From assembly GCA_012521995.1 (NCBI GenBank), contig JAAYLH010000105.1, forward strand, positions 1-64,000: DNA of 64,000 nucleotides, read 5' to 3'. The translations under genes were made by a program, and so were the position numbers. The notes below the pieces were generated by a model that did no database searches, had not been told where the DNA came from, and saw only the letters and a list, made by a program, of their open reading frames with translations. This DNA comes from Bacteroidales bacterium (GTDB lineage Bacteria > Bacteroidota > Bacteroidia > Bacteroidales > UBA7960). Below, one piece after another: positions 1 through 6,976 of the stretch. How positions within the stretch are numbered: the first letter of the stretch is position 1; each line of letters begins with the position of its first letter.

Positions 1-230
1 AAATGATTCACTTGGTTTTAAATTTTCTTTAATGAAGATTTTTAAATAGTCATCATGTACCTGAGATGCAAAAAAAAATTCATTGAGGTTTACCTCTTGA
101 ATTTGTTCGTTACGAACTAATGAGGCATCTTTGTTACAAGAAAATGGCAAGAATAAACTAATCGCCAAAAAAATACCAATGCAAAATTTTTGGGTTTTTT
201 TCTTAGCTTAAATAGTTTATGGTTTGACAT
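1..230 (-). CDS. Partial lipoprotein gene running off the left edge, probable frameshift near its start
   Basis: Not in the ORF track. On the minus strand one frame is open from about 220 to base 1 and reads as a lipoprotein signal: basic start, hydrophobic stretch 'IGIFLAISLFLPFSC' and then NKD, so the Cys is the likely lipidated residue. The remainder (about 45 residues) has no recognisable family. The only ATG (228-230) is in a different frame; a one-base shift in the seven-T run at 195-201 would join it to the signal peptide as MSNHKLFKLRKK-TQKFC. So this is either a true frameshift, a homopolymer sequencing error, or a gene with a non-ATG start. A promoter-like TTTG-N18-TATATTTG lies just upstream (minus strand, 262 down to 233), very close to that ATG. 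Coding is likely; the start is unresolved. Confidence 0.5.
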
Positions 231-447
231 AACAAATATATAAAAGTTCATTTTAATCCAAATAATTTTTAATTGATTTTTTGAAAAATAATCACTAAAT
301 TAAAAAATTGTTTAATGTTGATTTTACGAATCATCGATACCAATCCCCCAAATAGTTCTGGTGCCGGAGTAAATTTAATTTATCCTCCAAAACCGGTCGG
401 GATTTTCAAGAAGGCTTTGCAACAAGAGGTTGTTGAAAAAATGTATT
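231..447. other. AT-rich stretch without a convincing gene
   Basis: Clearly more AT-rich than the bulk of the window. A 51-codon plus-strand ORF (315-470) exists but has no recognisable features and overlaps the minus-strand fragment next to it, so it is not called. Looks like decayed or recently acquired DNA. Confidence 0.4.
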
Positions 448-587
448 TTACAAAAGCTTACCAAGTTTGAAAAAGCCTATTTTCTTTTGAGCCTCTTCTT
501 TATTACCGCCGTAAATAAGTAGGCTATCATTGCGTAGTATATCTGGATCGGTGGTGGTAAGGTCCCCTTTTTTTGGACATCAAGCAA
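448..587 (-). pseudogene. Gene fragment resembling the end of a TrkA/RCK_C domain
   Basis: The minus-strand frame reads DLTTTDPDILRNDSLLIYGG followed by NKEEAQKKIGFFKLGKLL and a stop at 448-450. The pattern of a proline- and aspartate-containing loop, then 'ILRNDSLLIYGG', then an amphipathic helix is what the last strand and helix of RCK_C (TrkA-C) domains look like. The frame closes upstream at a TGA near 588; another frame continues through a seven-A run, so a second homopolymer frameshift is possible. No complete gene can be built. Called as a remnant at low confidence; it collides end to start with the T9SS fragment on the other strand. Confidence 0.3.
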
Positions 588-840
588 TTCAGAAACGTTT
601 CTTTGCGGCATAAATGGTGACCCCAACCCCGTCCGCAATTCGCTGAATATTTCCTTGCCCGATACCTTTCAGGATTGCCACACCATAAGCCTGTTCGACC
701 TGAGCGGCAGGCTGTGTTTACAGGGAGTGCATTGCGGTAATGAGTGCAGGTTGGATGTAAAGGAATTTAAGCCGGGGTTTTATTTCTTGCAATTAATAAA
801 CCAAAAGGGTGTATCAGGGCATAAGTTTCTGATAAAATAA
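538..840 (+). pseudogene. Remnant of a T9SS-exported protein: C-terminal sorting domain only
   Basis: The track starts this ORF at a TTG at 655, but the frame is open from 538. It reads 'GDPNPVRNSLNISLP', then ISLFDLSGRLCLQG, and ends KPGFYFLQLINQKGVSGHKF LIK. This is the type A sorting domain used by the type IX secretion system: NP..N.L.I start, 'DLSGR' turn, 'GFYFLQ' strand and a short basic C-terminal strand. No signal peptide or passenger domain precedes it and a stop closes the frame at 535-537. It is therefore a truncated 3' end, not a working gene. It is good evidence that the organism has, or had, a T9SS. Confidence 0.6.
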
Positions 841-881
841 TCTCTTGTTGAAAAACCGATAAATAGGGTGTTTGCTTAACA

Positions 882-918
882 CAAAAAAAACAGGAACAAG
901 TCAATGCCTGTTCCTGCT
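882..918 (-). terminator. Intrinsic terminator for iorAB
   Basis: Inverted repeat 'caggaaca' / 'tgttcctg' with a loop of about 10 bases. On the minus strand it is followed by eight T. It sits about 35 bases beyond the iorB stop. Confidence 0.75.
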
Positions 919-951
919 ATTTTTGAATCATTAATACCCAAAAAGGTCTGC

Positions 952-1536
952 TTATTTTTGGGCTTCCATCGAGAACTTCCTTCCCGTATTAAGGGCGTTT
1001 AGATTGAGCGTTACCAGTTCTTCCCCCTTTCTTCCAAACAAAGTGCGGATGGCGTTTTCCAGCTTTTCGAAATCAATGTTGATGAACGGGCTTGCTGCGC
1101 CCAGCACCACCATATTGGCTGCCTTTACGCTGCCCAACTCAGAGGCCACGCTGTCGGCATCCAGTGCAATATGGTTGGGCAGGGCCTTGATCTCGGCCAT
1201 CAGCTTTTCTTCATCAGGGTAATTGGAGATGTTAATGAATGGCTTGGTGTTGGTAATAAGCCAGCCGTCCTTTTTCAAATAAGGCAGGTAACGCAGGCTT
1301 TCCATCGGTTCAACTGAAATGATCAGGTCGGCCTGTCCTTTGGGAATGAGATCGGAAGCAATTTCCTGGTCCGACAGCCTCATGTGCGACTGTACATCGC
1401 CGCCCCGTTGGCTCATCCCGTGGACCTCAGCCTGTTTGAGGTGCAGACCCGCTTCCACTGCAGCGTATCCAATGGTGGCGGCAATGGATAAGATGCCTTG
1501 CCCGCCCACACCGGCTAAAATGATATCGATTTTCAT
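952..1536 (-). CDS. iorB: Indolepyruvate:ferredoxin oxidoreductase, beta subunit
   Basis: Gamma-type 2-oxoacid:acceptor oxidoreductase subunit that pairs with IorA to convert aryl-pyruvates (from aromatic amino-acid transamination) to aryl-acetyl-CoA, reducing ferredoxin in the cytoplasm. The family signature is at the N-terminus: 'MKIDIILAGVGGQGILS', then 'HGMSQRGGDVQSHMRLS'. I take the ATG at 1534-1536 (194 aa), not the upstream start in the track at 1635, because the extra 33 residues read through iorA and precede the conserved N-terminus. It lies 25 bases after iorA and clearly forms an operon with it. Length is normal for the family. Confidence 0.9.
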   Translation of the reverse strand: MKIDIILAGVGGQGILSIAATIGYAAVEAGLHLKQAEVHGMSQRGGDVQSHMRLSDQEIASDLIPKGQADLIISVEPMESLRYLPYLKKDGWLITNTKPFINISNYPDEEKLMAEIKALPNHIALDADSVASELGSVKAANMVVLGAASPFINIDFEKLENAIRTLFGRKGEELVTLNLNALNTGRKFSMEAQK

Positions 1537-1561
1537 AATGCTGTGCTTTTCTGTTTTTGAA

Positions 1562-3184
1562 TTATTTTCCTGCGGCTTTAGCTTTTTCCTTAAATTTCTC
1601 GCGCATACGTTTGTTAAGGGTTTGCACGCATTCACGACGGGGGATGATGACCGACACCCCGTTGTATTCCATTTCTTCCCTGAGCACCTTCACGTTCTCT
1701 TCGTGGTTCCTGCGCAAAGGTTTGATTACGCGGATGTGGTCCTCCTCAACGCCAAGGCCTTTACAGATCTGTTCGATCTTGCCCAGGGCGGCCGAGGGCT
1801 GTCCTCCAGTCATCCCGGTGGTGGCGTTATCGAGGATGATTACCGTAATGTTGGATTTACTGTTTACGGCATCGAGCAATCCTGTCATGCCCGAGTGGGT
1901 GAAGGTGCTGTCGCCAATGACAGCCACGGCAGGCACCAGGCCTGCGTCGGCGGCACCTTTGGCCATGGTGATGGAAGCGCCCATATCCACGCACGAATTG
2001 ATCGACTCGTAAGGTGGGGTGGCACTGAGGGTATAACAGCCAATATCGGAGAATACCCTTCCTTTTCCGTAAGTTTCGATGACTTCATTGAGGCCAATGA
2101 AGCTGTCGATATGGGGGCAGCCTGCACAGAATGATGGGGGGCGGGCTGCCACCAGCGAGGGTATTTCAAGGGTTCCTTCCTGTGGCATCCCCAGGGCGGC
2201 GCCCACAATGTTGGGGTTCAGCTCGCCGGTGCGCGGCAGCGTCCCGTCAAGCCTTCCCTTAATGGGTTTGCTCAGGTTGAGTAATCCCCTGATCATTTCT
2301 TCGACAATGGGATAGCCTTCTTCCAGGATCATCAGGCTGTCGCACTCTTCATATATTTTTCGGATGTGCTTTTCGGGCAGGGGATACTGGGCAACCTTCA
2401 CAACGGGATAGGGCACTTTGCGGTCGGGATAATTCTCCATCAGGTAATTATATGCAAGGCCGCAGGCGATGATGCCCATCTTATGGTCCTTGCCGGAGAT
2501 ATAGGTGTTGAAAGCTGACTGTTCCGACTCTTCAACAAAGCGGGGCTGGTTGTCGACCAGCGCCTGGTACTGCTTGCGGGCAATGCCTGGCAGCAGCACA
2601 AACTGGCGGAGGTTACCGGGCAGGCCCAGCTTGTTCTGCTCACGGGCTGGCTTTCTGGCTACTGCCGATCGCGAATGTGCCAACCGGGTGGTGATGCGGA
2701 TCATCACAGGAACCTGAAACTTTTCTGAAAGGTCGAAGCCATAATGCACCATATCATAAGCCTCTTGCTGATTGGAAGGCTCGAGGATTGGGATCATTGC
2801 AAACTTCCCGTAAAAACGCGAGTCTTGCTCGTTTTGCGAGGAGTGCATCGAAGGGTCGTCGGCCACCAGAAAGATAATACCCCCGTTGGCCCCCGTGATG
2901 GAAGAGTTTACAAAAGCATCGGCAGCCACGTTCAGGCCCACGTGTTTCATGCAGGTCATCGCCCGTTTTCCGGTATATGATACCCCCAGGGCGCTCTCCG
3001 CGGCAGTTTTCTCGTTGGCACACCAACTGGCCACAATGCCTTTCTCACGGGCTTCACGCGAGGCCAGCACATACTCATTGATCTCAGTGGAGGGCGTCCC
3101 GGGATAGGCATACATGCCCGACATGCCCGCATCAATGGCTGCCTGCGCAATGGCCTCATCACCCAGTAACGACATTTTTTGCAT
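1562..3184 (-). CDS. iorA: Indolepyruvate:ferredoxin oxidoreductase, alpha subunit (short form without ferredoxin domain)
   Basis: TPP-dependent catalytic subunit of the archaeal-type indolepyruvate oxidoreductase. The N-terminal pyrimidine-binding domain begins 'DEAIAQAAIDAGMSGMYAYPGTPSTE'-like at residues 9-33; the TPP-binding region has 'FSDIGCYTL' and 'VIGDSTFTHSGMTGLLDA', and 'FCAGCPHIDSF' precedes it. Many IorA proteins exceed 600 aa and end in a two-[4Fe-4S] ferredoxin domain. This one is 540 aa and stops after 'IIPRRECVQTLNKRM' with no CxxCxxC cluster, so electrons must leave by another route or through another subunit. I recall that Bacteroidota homologues of about 530 aa also exist. 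A promoter-like TAGTTTTG lies 46 bases upstream. Confidence 0.9.
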   Translation of the reverse strand: MQKMSLLGDEAIAQAAIDAGMSGMYAYPGTPSTEINEYVLASREAREKGIVASWCANEKTAAESALGVSYTGKRAMTCMKHVGLNVAADAFVNSSITGANGGIIFLVADDPSMHSSQNEQDSRFYGKFAMIPILEPSNQQEAYDMVHYGFDLSEKFQVPVMIRITTRLAHSRSAVARKPAREQNKLGLPGNLRQFVLLPGIARKQYQALVDNQPRFVEESEQSAFNTYISGKDHKMGIIACGLAYNYLMENYPDRKVPYPVVKVAQYPLPEKHIRKIYEECDSLMILEEGYPIVEEMIRGLLNLSKPIKGRLDGTLPRTGELNPNIVGAALGMPQEGTLEIPSLVAARPPSFCAGCPHIDSFIGLNEVIETYGKGRVFSDIGCYTLSATPPYESINSCVDMGASITMAKGAADAGLVPAVAVIGDSTFTHSGMTGLLDAVNSKSNITVIILDNATTGMTGGQPSAALGKIEQICKGLGVEEDHIRVIKPLRRNHEENVKVLREEMEYNGVSVIIPRRECVQTLNKRMREKFKEKAKAAGK

Positions 3185-3229
3185 ATCTTATATGAATTTT
3201 TTGTTTTTGGATTAATTTTTGTACTGACG

Positions 3230-3237
3230 CAAAACTA
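3230..3237 (-). promoter_or_regulatory. Bacteroidota-type -7 element for iorAB
   Basis: Minus strand reads TAGTTTTG, matching TAnnTTTG. No good TTG was found 19-21 bases upstream, so support is partial. Confidence 0.4.
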
Positions 3238-3363
3238 AGGAAAAATTCAGACCTGTCCTGAAAACTTTGGAAAATTGGCAAAACAATTCTAAAATTAAGG
3301 AGTTTACTTAAAATAGAAGTGCCCTCATTTTTGTACCTTTCAAGAGGAAATTTTACACTTTTT

Positions 3364-3969
3364 ATGAATTTTCTGGCCCACATATACCTGTCAGGCGAAA
3401 ATGAAGATATCCTTCTGGGGAATTTTATAGCCGATATGGTTAAGGGGCGCCAAATCGACAATTTCCACCAGGGCATTGTGGATGGGATTATGCTGCACCG
3501 CAAAATTGATACCTTTACCGATACCCATCCCATTGTTGACCAGAGCAAAAATAGGCTGCGCAACAAATACCGTCTCTATTCCGGGGTGGTGGTCGATATG
3601 TTTTACGATCACTTCCTGGCCAGGTACTGGAGCGATTTCTCGCGTTACTCCCTCACCCGCTTCGTTAAAGAAGCCTATCACATCTTGCTCAAAAACTACT
3701 TCCTCTTGCCCGTAAGGGCCAAGAATATGCTGCCCTATATGGTCTCATCAAACTGGCTGGTGGGTTATGCCAGCCTCGATACCCTCGAGCAACTCTTCGA
3801 AGCTATGGCCAGGCGTACCCCCTTTAAGTCGGGGATGGAAAATGCCGTAGAGGATCTGAAGTTAGATTATGATGTCTTCGAAAATGAGTTCAGGACTTTT
3901 TTCCCTGAACTTGTTGCCTATGTTGAAATGCAGGGGATTTCGCACAAGCATCACCACAACGGCCGCTGA
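3364..3969 (+). CDS. acpH: Acyl carrier protein phosphodiesterase (AcpH family, DUF479)
   Basis: 201 aa beginning 'MNFLAHIYLSGENEDILLGN', the typical AcpH start. Conserved features follow: 'GNFIADMVKG', 'GIMLHRKIDTFTDTHP' and 'DMFYDHFLARYW', whose His/Asp residues match the HD-like metal-binding pattern of the family. AcpH removes the 4'-phosphopantetheine arm from holo-ACP. The track start (3319) adds 15 residues before the conserved Met; I choose 3364. The stop codon abuts that of hldD on the other strand with no base between. A phosphopantetheinyl transferase that would catalyse the reverse reaction is encoded at 29.9 kb. Confidence 0.85.
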   Translation: MNFLAHIYLSGENEDILLGNFIADMVKGRQIDNFHQGIVDGIMLHRKIDTFTDTHPIVDQSKNRLRNKYRLYSGVVVDMFYDHFLARYWSDFSRYSLTRFVKEAYHILLKNYFLLPVRAKNMLPYMVSSNWLVGYASLDTLEQLFEAMARRTPFKSGMENAVEDLKLDYDVFENEFRTFFPELVAYVEMQGISHKHHHNGR

Positions 3970-4935
3970 TCAGTACCACGACCCGGGCAGCAGATAATCC
4001 TGCACATAATCAGCAATGGCCTCCTCAAGCGCATAAAAAGGAAGATTATATCCTGCCTGCCTGAGCTTGTCCATTTTTGCCTCTGTGAAATATTGGTACT
4101 TATCGCGGATGTCTTCAGGGGTGTCCACAAAGTGGACGTCGGCTTCTTTGCCCATGGCCTCGAAAGTGGCACGGCTGAGGTCGAGGAAAGTCCTGGCATT
4201 GCCTGTGCCGAGGTTGAAAATGCCCGGATAGTCCTTATGCAGCATGAAATAAAACAAGACATTGACCACATCCTTCACATAAATAAAGTCGCGTTTCTGT
4301 TCTCCATCCTTGAAGTCGGGATGATGTGAGCGGAAAAGATCCATTTTTCCGCTTTCCTTTATTTTGTTAAAAGTATGGTATACCACAGAGGCCATCCTTC
4401 CCTTATGGTATTCGTTGGGGCCGAAGACATTGAAAAACTTGAAACCTGCCCAGAAGTAAGGCTTCTCTTTCTGCTGCAGGACCCAGCGGTCGAATTCATT
4501 CTTACTTTCCCCGTAAGGGTTCAGAGGCTTTAACTTCGCTATCAAGGCGTGGTCATCGTCGTAACCCAGTTTACCTGCCCCATAAGTTGCGGCCGAAGAT
4601 GCATATATCATGGGCAGGTCGTAGCGGGCACAGGCAGTCCAAAGTTGTTTTGAATAGTTCAGGTTCAGCTTGTCGAAGATGGCTTTGCGCATTTCGGTGG
4701 TGTCGGTACGGGCCCCCAGGTGAAAGACAAAGTTCACCTGTCGGTGATGGTCGCGCAGCCATTCAAGAAATACCTCACGGTCTACCTTGTGTCTGAATAC
4801 CTTGTTTTTGAGGTTCAGGTTCTTGACGGGATTGGTAAAATCGTCCACGAGTACAATGTCGGTGTATCCCTTGTTGTTCAGCTTGTTAACCAGGCAGCTC
4901 CCGATGAAGCCTGCCGCTCCGGTTACGATGATCAT
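3970..4935 (-). CDS. hldD: ADP-L-glycero-D-manno-heptose 6-epimerase
   Basis: Extended short-chain dehydrogenase, 321 aa, with the NADP-binding start 'MIIVTGAAGFIGSCLVNKLN' and the HldD-specific 'LVDDFTNPVKNLNL'. The Y-x3-K pair appears in 'NPYGESKNEFD', and 'KFFNVFGPNEYHKGRMASVV' is diagnostic of the heptose epimerase. It makes the L,D-heptose precursor of the LPS inner core. No other heptose gene is in the window. It follows the MerR-type gene by 12 bases on the same strand, so the two are probably co-transcribed. Confidence 0.93.
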   Translation of the reverse strand: MIIVTGAAGFIGSCLVNKLNNKGYTDIVLVDDFTNPVKNLNLKNKVFRHKVDREVFLEWLRDHHRQVNFVFHLGARTDTTEMRKAIFDKLNLNYSKQLWTACARYDLPMIYASSAATYGAGKLGYDDDHALIAKLKPLNPYGESKNEFDRWVLQQKEKPYFWAGFKFFNVFGPNEYHKGRMASVVYHTFNKIKESGKMDLFRSHHPDFKDGEQKRDFIYVKDVVNVLFYFMLHKDYPGIFNLGTGNARTFLDLSRATFEAMGKEADVHFVDTPEDIRDKYQYFTEAKMDKLRQAGYNLPFYALEEAIADYVQDYLLPGSWY

Positions 4936-4947
4936 GCTTGCTAAGAA

Positions 4948-5298
4948 TTAGGGTTTATCCTGTTTCAGTTCTTTTTTCAGGTCGAGCAAAAAGTCGCGGA
5001 TCTTGTCGAGCGACTTCACGATCTCGAAGTCGCGCTGCACATCCTGCGGGTTGTCCCTGAGCTTCTCACGGGCGCCCTGAAGCGTATAGCCCCGCTCTTT
5101 CACCAGGTTATAGATCAGATGAAAATTGTCCACGTCCTTTGGCGTAAAGTAACGGTTCCCTTTTTTATTACGGTAGGGTTGTATGATATCGAATTCTTTC
5201 TCCCAGAAGCGGATCAGCGAGGTGTTGACCTTAAACATTCGTGCTACCTCGCCAATGGAGTAATACATCCTTTCAGGCCTATGTTCGGGTTTTTGCAT
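4948..5298 (-). CDS. MerR-family transcriptional regulator
   Basis: 116 aa. The N-terminal winged helix reads 'YYSIGEVARMFKVNTSLIRF' then WEKEFDIIQPYRNKKGNRYF, a classic MerR DNA-binding domain, with 'TPKDVDNFHLIYNLVKERGY' as wing and linker. The C-terminal part is a short coiled coil without a metal-binding cysteine cluster, so the effector is unknown. This short type, with RNKKGNRYFT, is widespread in Bacteroidota and often lies next to an M23 peptidase, as here (the next minus-strand gene upstream). It is in a likely operon with hldD. Confidence 0.85.
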   Translation of the reverse strand: MQKPEHRPERMYYSIGEVARMFKVNTSLIRFWEKEFDIIQPYRNKKGNRYFTPKDVDNFHLIYNLVKERGYTLQGAREKLRDNPQDVQRDFEIVKSLDKIRDFLLDLKKELKQDKP

Positions 5299-5767
5299 AG
5301 AAGCTGCTTTGCTGCTGTAAAATTAAACGAAAATCGTTAATGGATCAAAAATGAAAGGTTAAACCGGGCCCGGTTGACCGGTCTCCTGCTTTTTTTTTGA
5401 AAAATCTTTTTCAACACTCATTTTTGAACAATTTATGAACCTTTTGCAGCAGGAATCTTATTCATATATAAAACGAAAATTAAACGAATCTGACACGTAA
5501 TTAAGACGTAGTTCAGACGTACGTCATACGTCTTAACTACGTCTTAACTACGTTTTAACTACGTCTTAACTACGTCTGAACTGCAAGCTTGAACCTTATC
5601 AAAAAGGGTTATGTGAATAAGGCGGTTTGAGGCAACTGAAAAGAGCGTTCTTTTGGGCCATTGCTCCTTTGTGCTTCAGGGCGGGGGAGCTTTACGGGTT
5701 GGTTTTCCTGATGCCTCCTTTAGGGGAAAAGGAAGGGATGGCCGGATGCAGTGGATAGAGGGGTCAT
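5299..5767. other. Gene-free region upstream of the MerR gene
   Basis: No coding sequence was found. The only structured element is the 11-bp periodic array listed separately. The right part (about 5600-5767) is more GC-rich and shows no clear fold or ORF; an unrecognised small RNA cannot be excluded. Confidence 0.4.
5495..5582. repeat. 11-bp periodic array, copy 1 (eight ACGT cores)
   Basis: ACGT begins at 5495, 5506, 5517, 5528, 5539, 5550, 5561 and 5572, an exact 11-bp period over eight units. Spacers on the left read agttcag-like, those on the right ctgaact/cttaact, which are reverse complements, so the array flips orientation around a 'gacgtacgtc' palindrome at 5516-5525. It is entirely intergenic. 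See the finding on the four arrays. Confidence 0.85.
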
Positions 5768-5802
5768 TAAAAAACAAGCCCCGCCTGATGGACGGGGCTT
5801 GT
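5768..5802 (-). terminator. Intrinsic terminator of the M23 peptidase gene
   Basis: Perfect 10-bp stem 'acaagccccg' / 'cggggcttgt' followed on the minus strand by a T run, 24 bases beyond the stop of the M23 gene. Confidence 0.85.
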
Positions 5803-5825
5803 AGAAGATGCTGTATGTTAAGGGC

Positions 5826-6797
5826 CTAAGAGAGTGACTGGTTTACCCTTGAAGCCAGTTCAAAGATGATGTCGAATTCTTCAGGCGAGAGGTCGTTGTA
5901 GAAGTAATTGACGGGGTTCACCTTTTTGCCATTGCGGATCACCTCATAATGCAGGTGGGGTCCGCTGGAGAGGCCGGTATTGCCAACCAGGCCGATGACT
6001 TCGCCGCGTTTTATTGTTTGGCCGACGCGGACTTTTACCTGGCTCATGTGTGCGTAAATGGTTGTATACCCATAGCCGTGGTCCACTTCCACCATCAGGC
6101 CGTAGCCCGAGTTGTCGCGCTGGGCGCGCTTCACCACGCCATTGCCAGTAGCGTAGATGGGTGTGCCTGTGGGCGCGGTAAAGTCGACTCCTGTGTGCAT
6201 GCGAAGCGATTTGTAAATGGGATGGATTCGGAAGCCAAAACCTGATACCAGGCGCTCTGTTCCCTTGGCGATGGGGATGATGGCGGGTATGGAGGCCAGC
6301 ATGTCGGCCTTGTTTTTGGCCATTTCGAAGACCTCATCGTAAGAACGCGACTGCACGTAAAGCTGACGCGACATAAGGTCGATGCGTTGCATGGTGGAGG
6401 AGATCAGTTGGCTGTTGTCAAAACCTTCCAGGTGGCTGTAGCGGTCGGAGCCTCCGAATGCGGCCTCCCTAACGGTACGCGGGATGGGGTCTGCCTCAAA
6501 AATGACGCGGTAGATGTGATCGTCGCGCTCCTGGATATCGCCCATGACGGCGTTCAGGATGTCCAAACGGTCGTTGATGATCTGGTACTGGGTCTTGTAT
6601 TGCTCAATTTCGCGGCGAAGCCTTTTCTCCTTGGGTGAATCAAAGACAGTGTACCCAATGCTGAGCACTATGACCGAGAAGACCATCCCCGCAAAAACAA
6701 TCCTTAAAAATACCTTTAACTTATCCCAGAAAGTCTCATGAACCTTTTCAACGGCAAGGGACTTGGTGTTGAATTGATACTTGACTTTTTTACTCAT
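5826..6797 (-). CDS. M23-family (LytM) peptidoglycan endopeptidase, membrane-anchored
   Basis: 323 aa. A cytoplasmic N-terminus is followed by one membrane segment (about residues 31-50, 'VFLRIVFAGMVFSVIVLSIG'), then a coiled-coil stalk around 'KEKRLRREIEQYKTQYQIIN', and a C-terminal LytM domain. Both zinc motifs are intact: 'HTGVDF' (HxxxD) and 'HLHYEV' (HxH), so the enzyme should be active on peptide crosslinks in the periplasm. Architecture matches the M23 peptidase commonly found upstream of alaS in Bacteroidota. Expressed divergently from alaS; the two promoters overlap. Confidence 0.9.
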   Translation of the reverse strand: MSKKVKYQFNTKSLAVEKVHETFWDKLKVFLRIVFAGMVFSVIVLSIGYTVFDSPKEKRLRREIEQYKTQYQIINDRLDILNAVMGDIQERDDHIYRVIFEADPIPRTVREAAFGGSDRYSHLEGFDNSQLISSTMQRIDLMSRQLYVQSRSYDEVFEMAKNKADMLASIPAIIPIAKGTERLVSGFGFRIHPIYKSLRMHTGVDFTAPTGTPIYATGNGVVKRAQRDNSGYGLMVEVDHGYGYTTIYAHMSQVKVRVGQTIKRGEVIGLVGNTGLSSGPHLHYEVIRNGKKVNPVNYFYNDLSPEEFDIIFELASRVNQSLS

Positions 6798-6889
6798 AAG
6801 TTGAGGAATTTGTATCTGAAGGAGATTCTATAATTTGCAGGTTTTTATTTTGCTTATCTGAAAGAAGCAACGTTGCCTTTGAAAGGATG

Positions 6890-6921
6890 TTGCAAAACTA
6901 AGGAAAAATAAATTAATTTTG
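6890..6921 (+). promoter_or_regulatory. Bacteroidota-type promoter of alaS
   Basis: TTG at 6890-6892, a gap of 21 bases and TAATTTTG at 6914-6921, matching TTG-N19-21-TAnnTTTG. The alaS start is 55 bases downstream. Confidence 0.6.
6893..6900 (-). promoter_or_regulatory. -7 element for the M23 peptidase gene
   Basis: Minus strand TAGTTTTG, 96 bases before the start codon. No TTG is at the usual distance. It touches the -33 TTG of the alaS promoter. Confidence 0.45.
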
Positions 6922-6976
6922 CGTTTTAGCAATCAAAAAAATATATAAAAAATTCTTTAAAACAGGCTCATTATCA

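Noticed and set aside
315-470. 51-codon plus-strand ORF in the AT-rich patch
   Set aside because: No signal, domain or promoter, and it overlaps the RCK_C-like remnant.
1319-2134. 271-aa plus-strand ORF inside iorAB
   Set aside because: Antisense to two well-conserved genes; its composition is that of a shadow frame.
5495-5582. CRISPR array
   Set aside because: Period is 11 bp with 7-bp spacers that are themselves similar; no cas genes.
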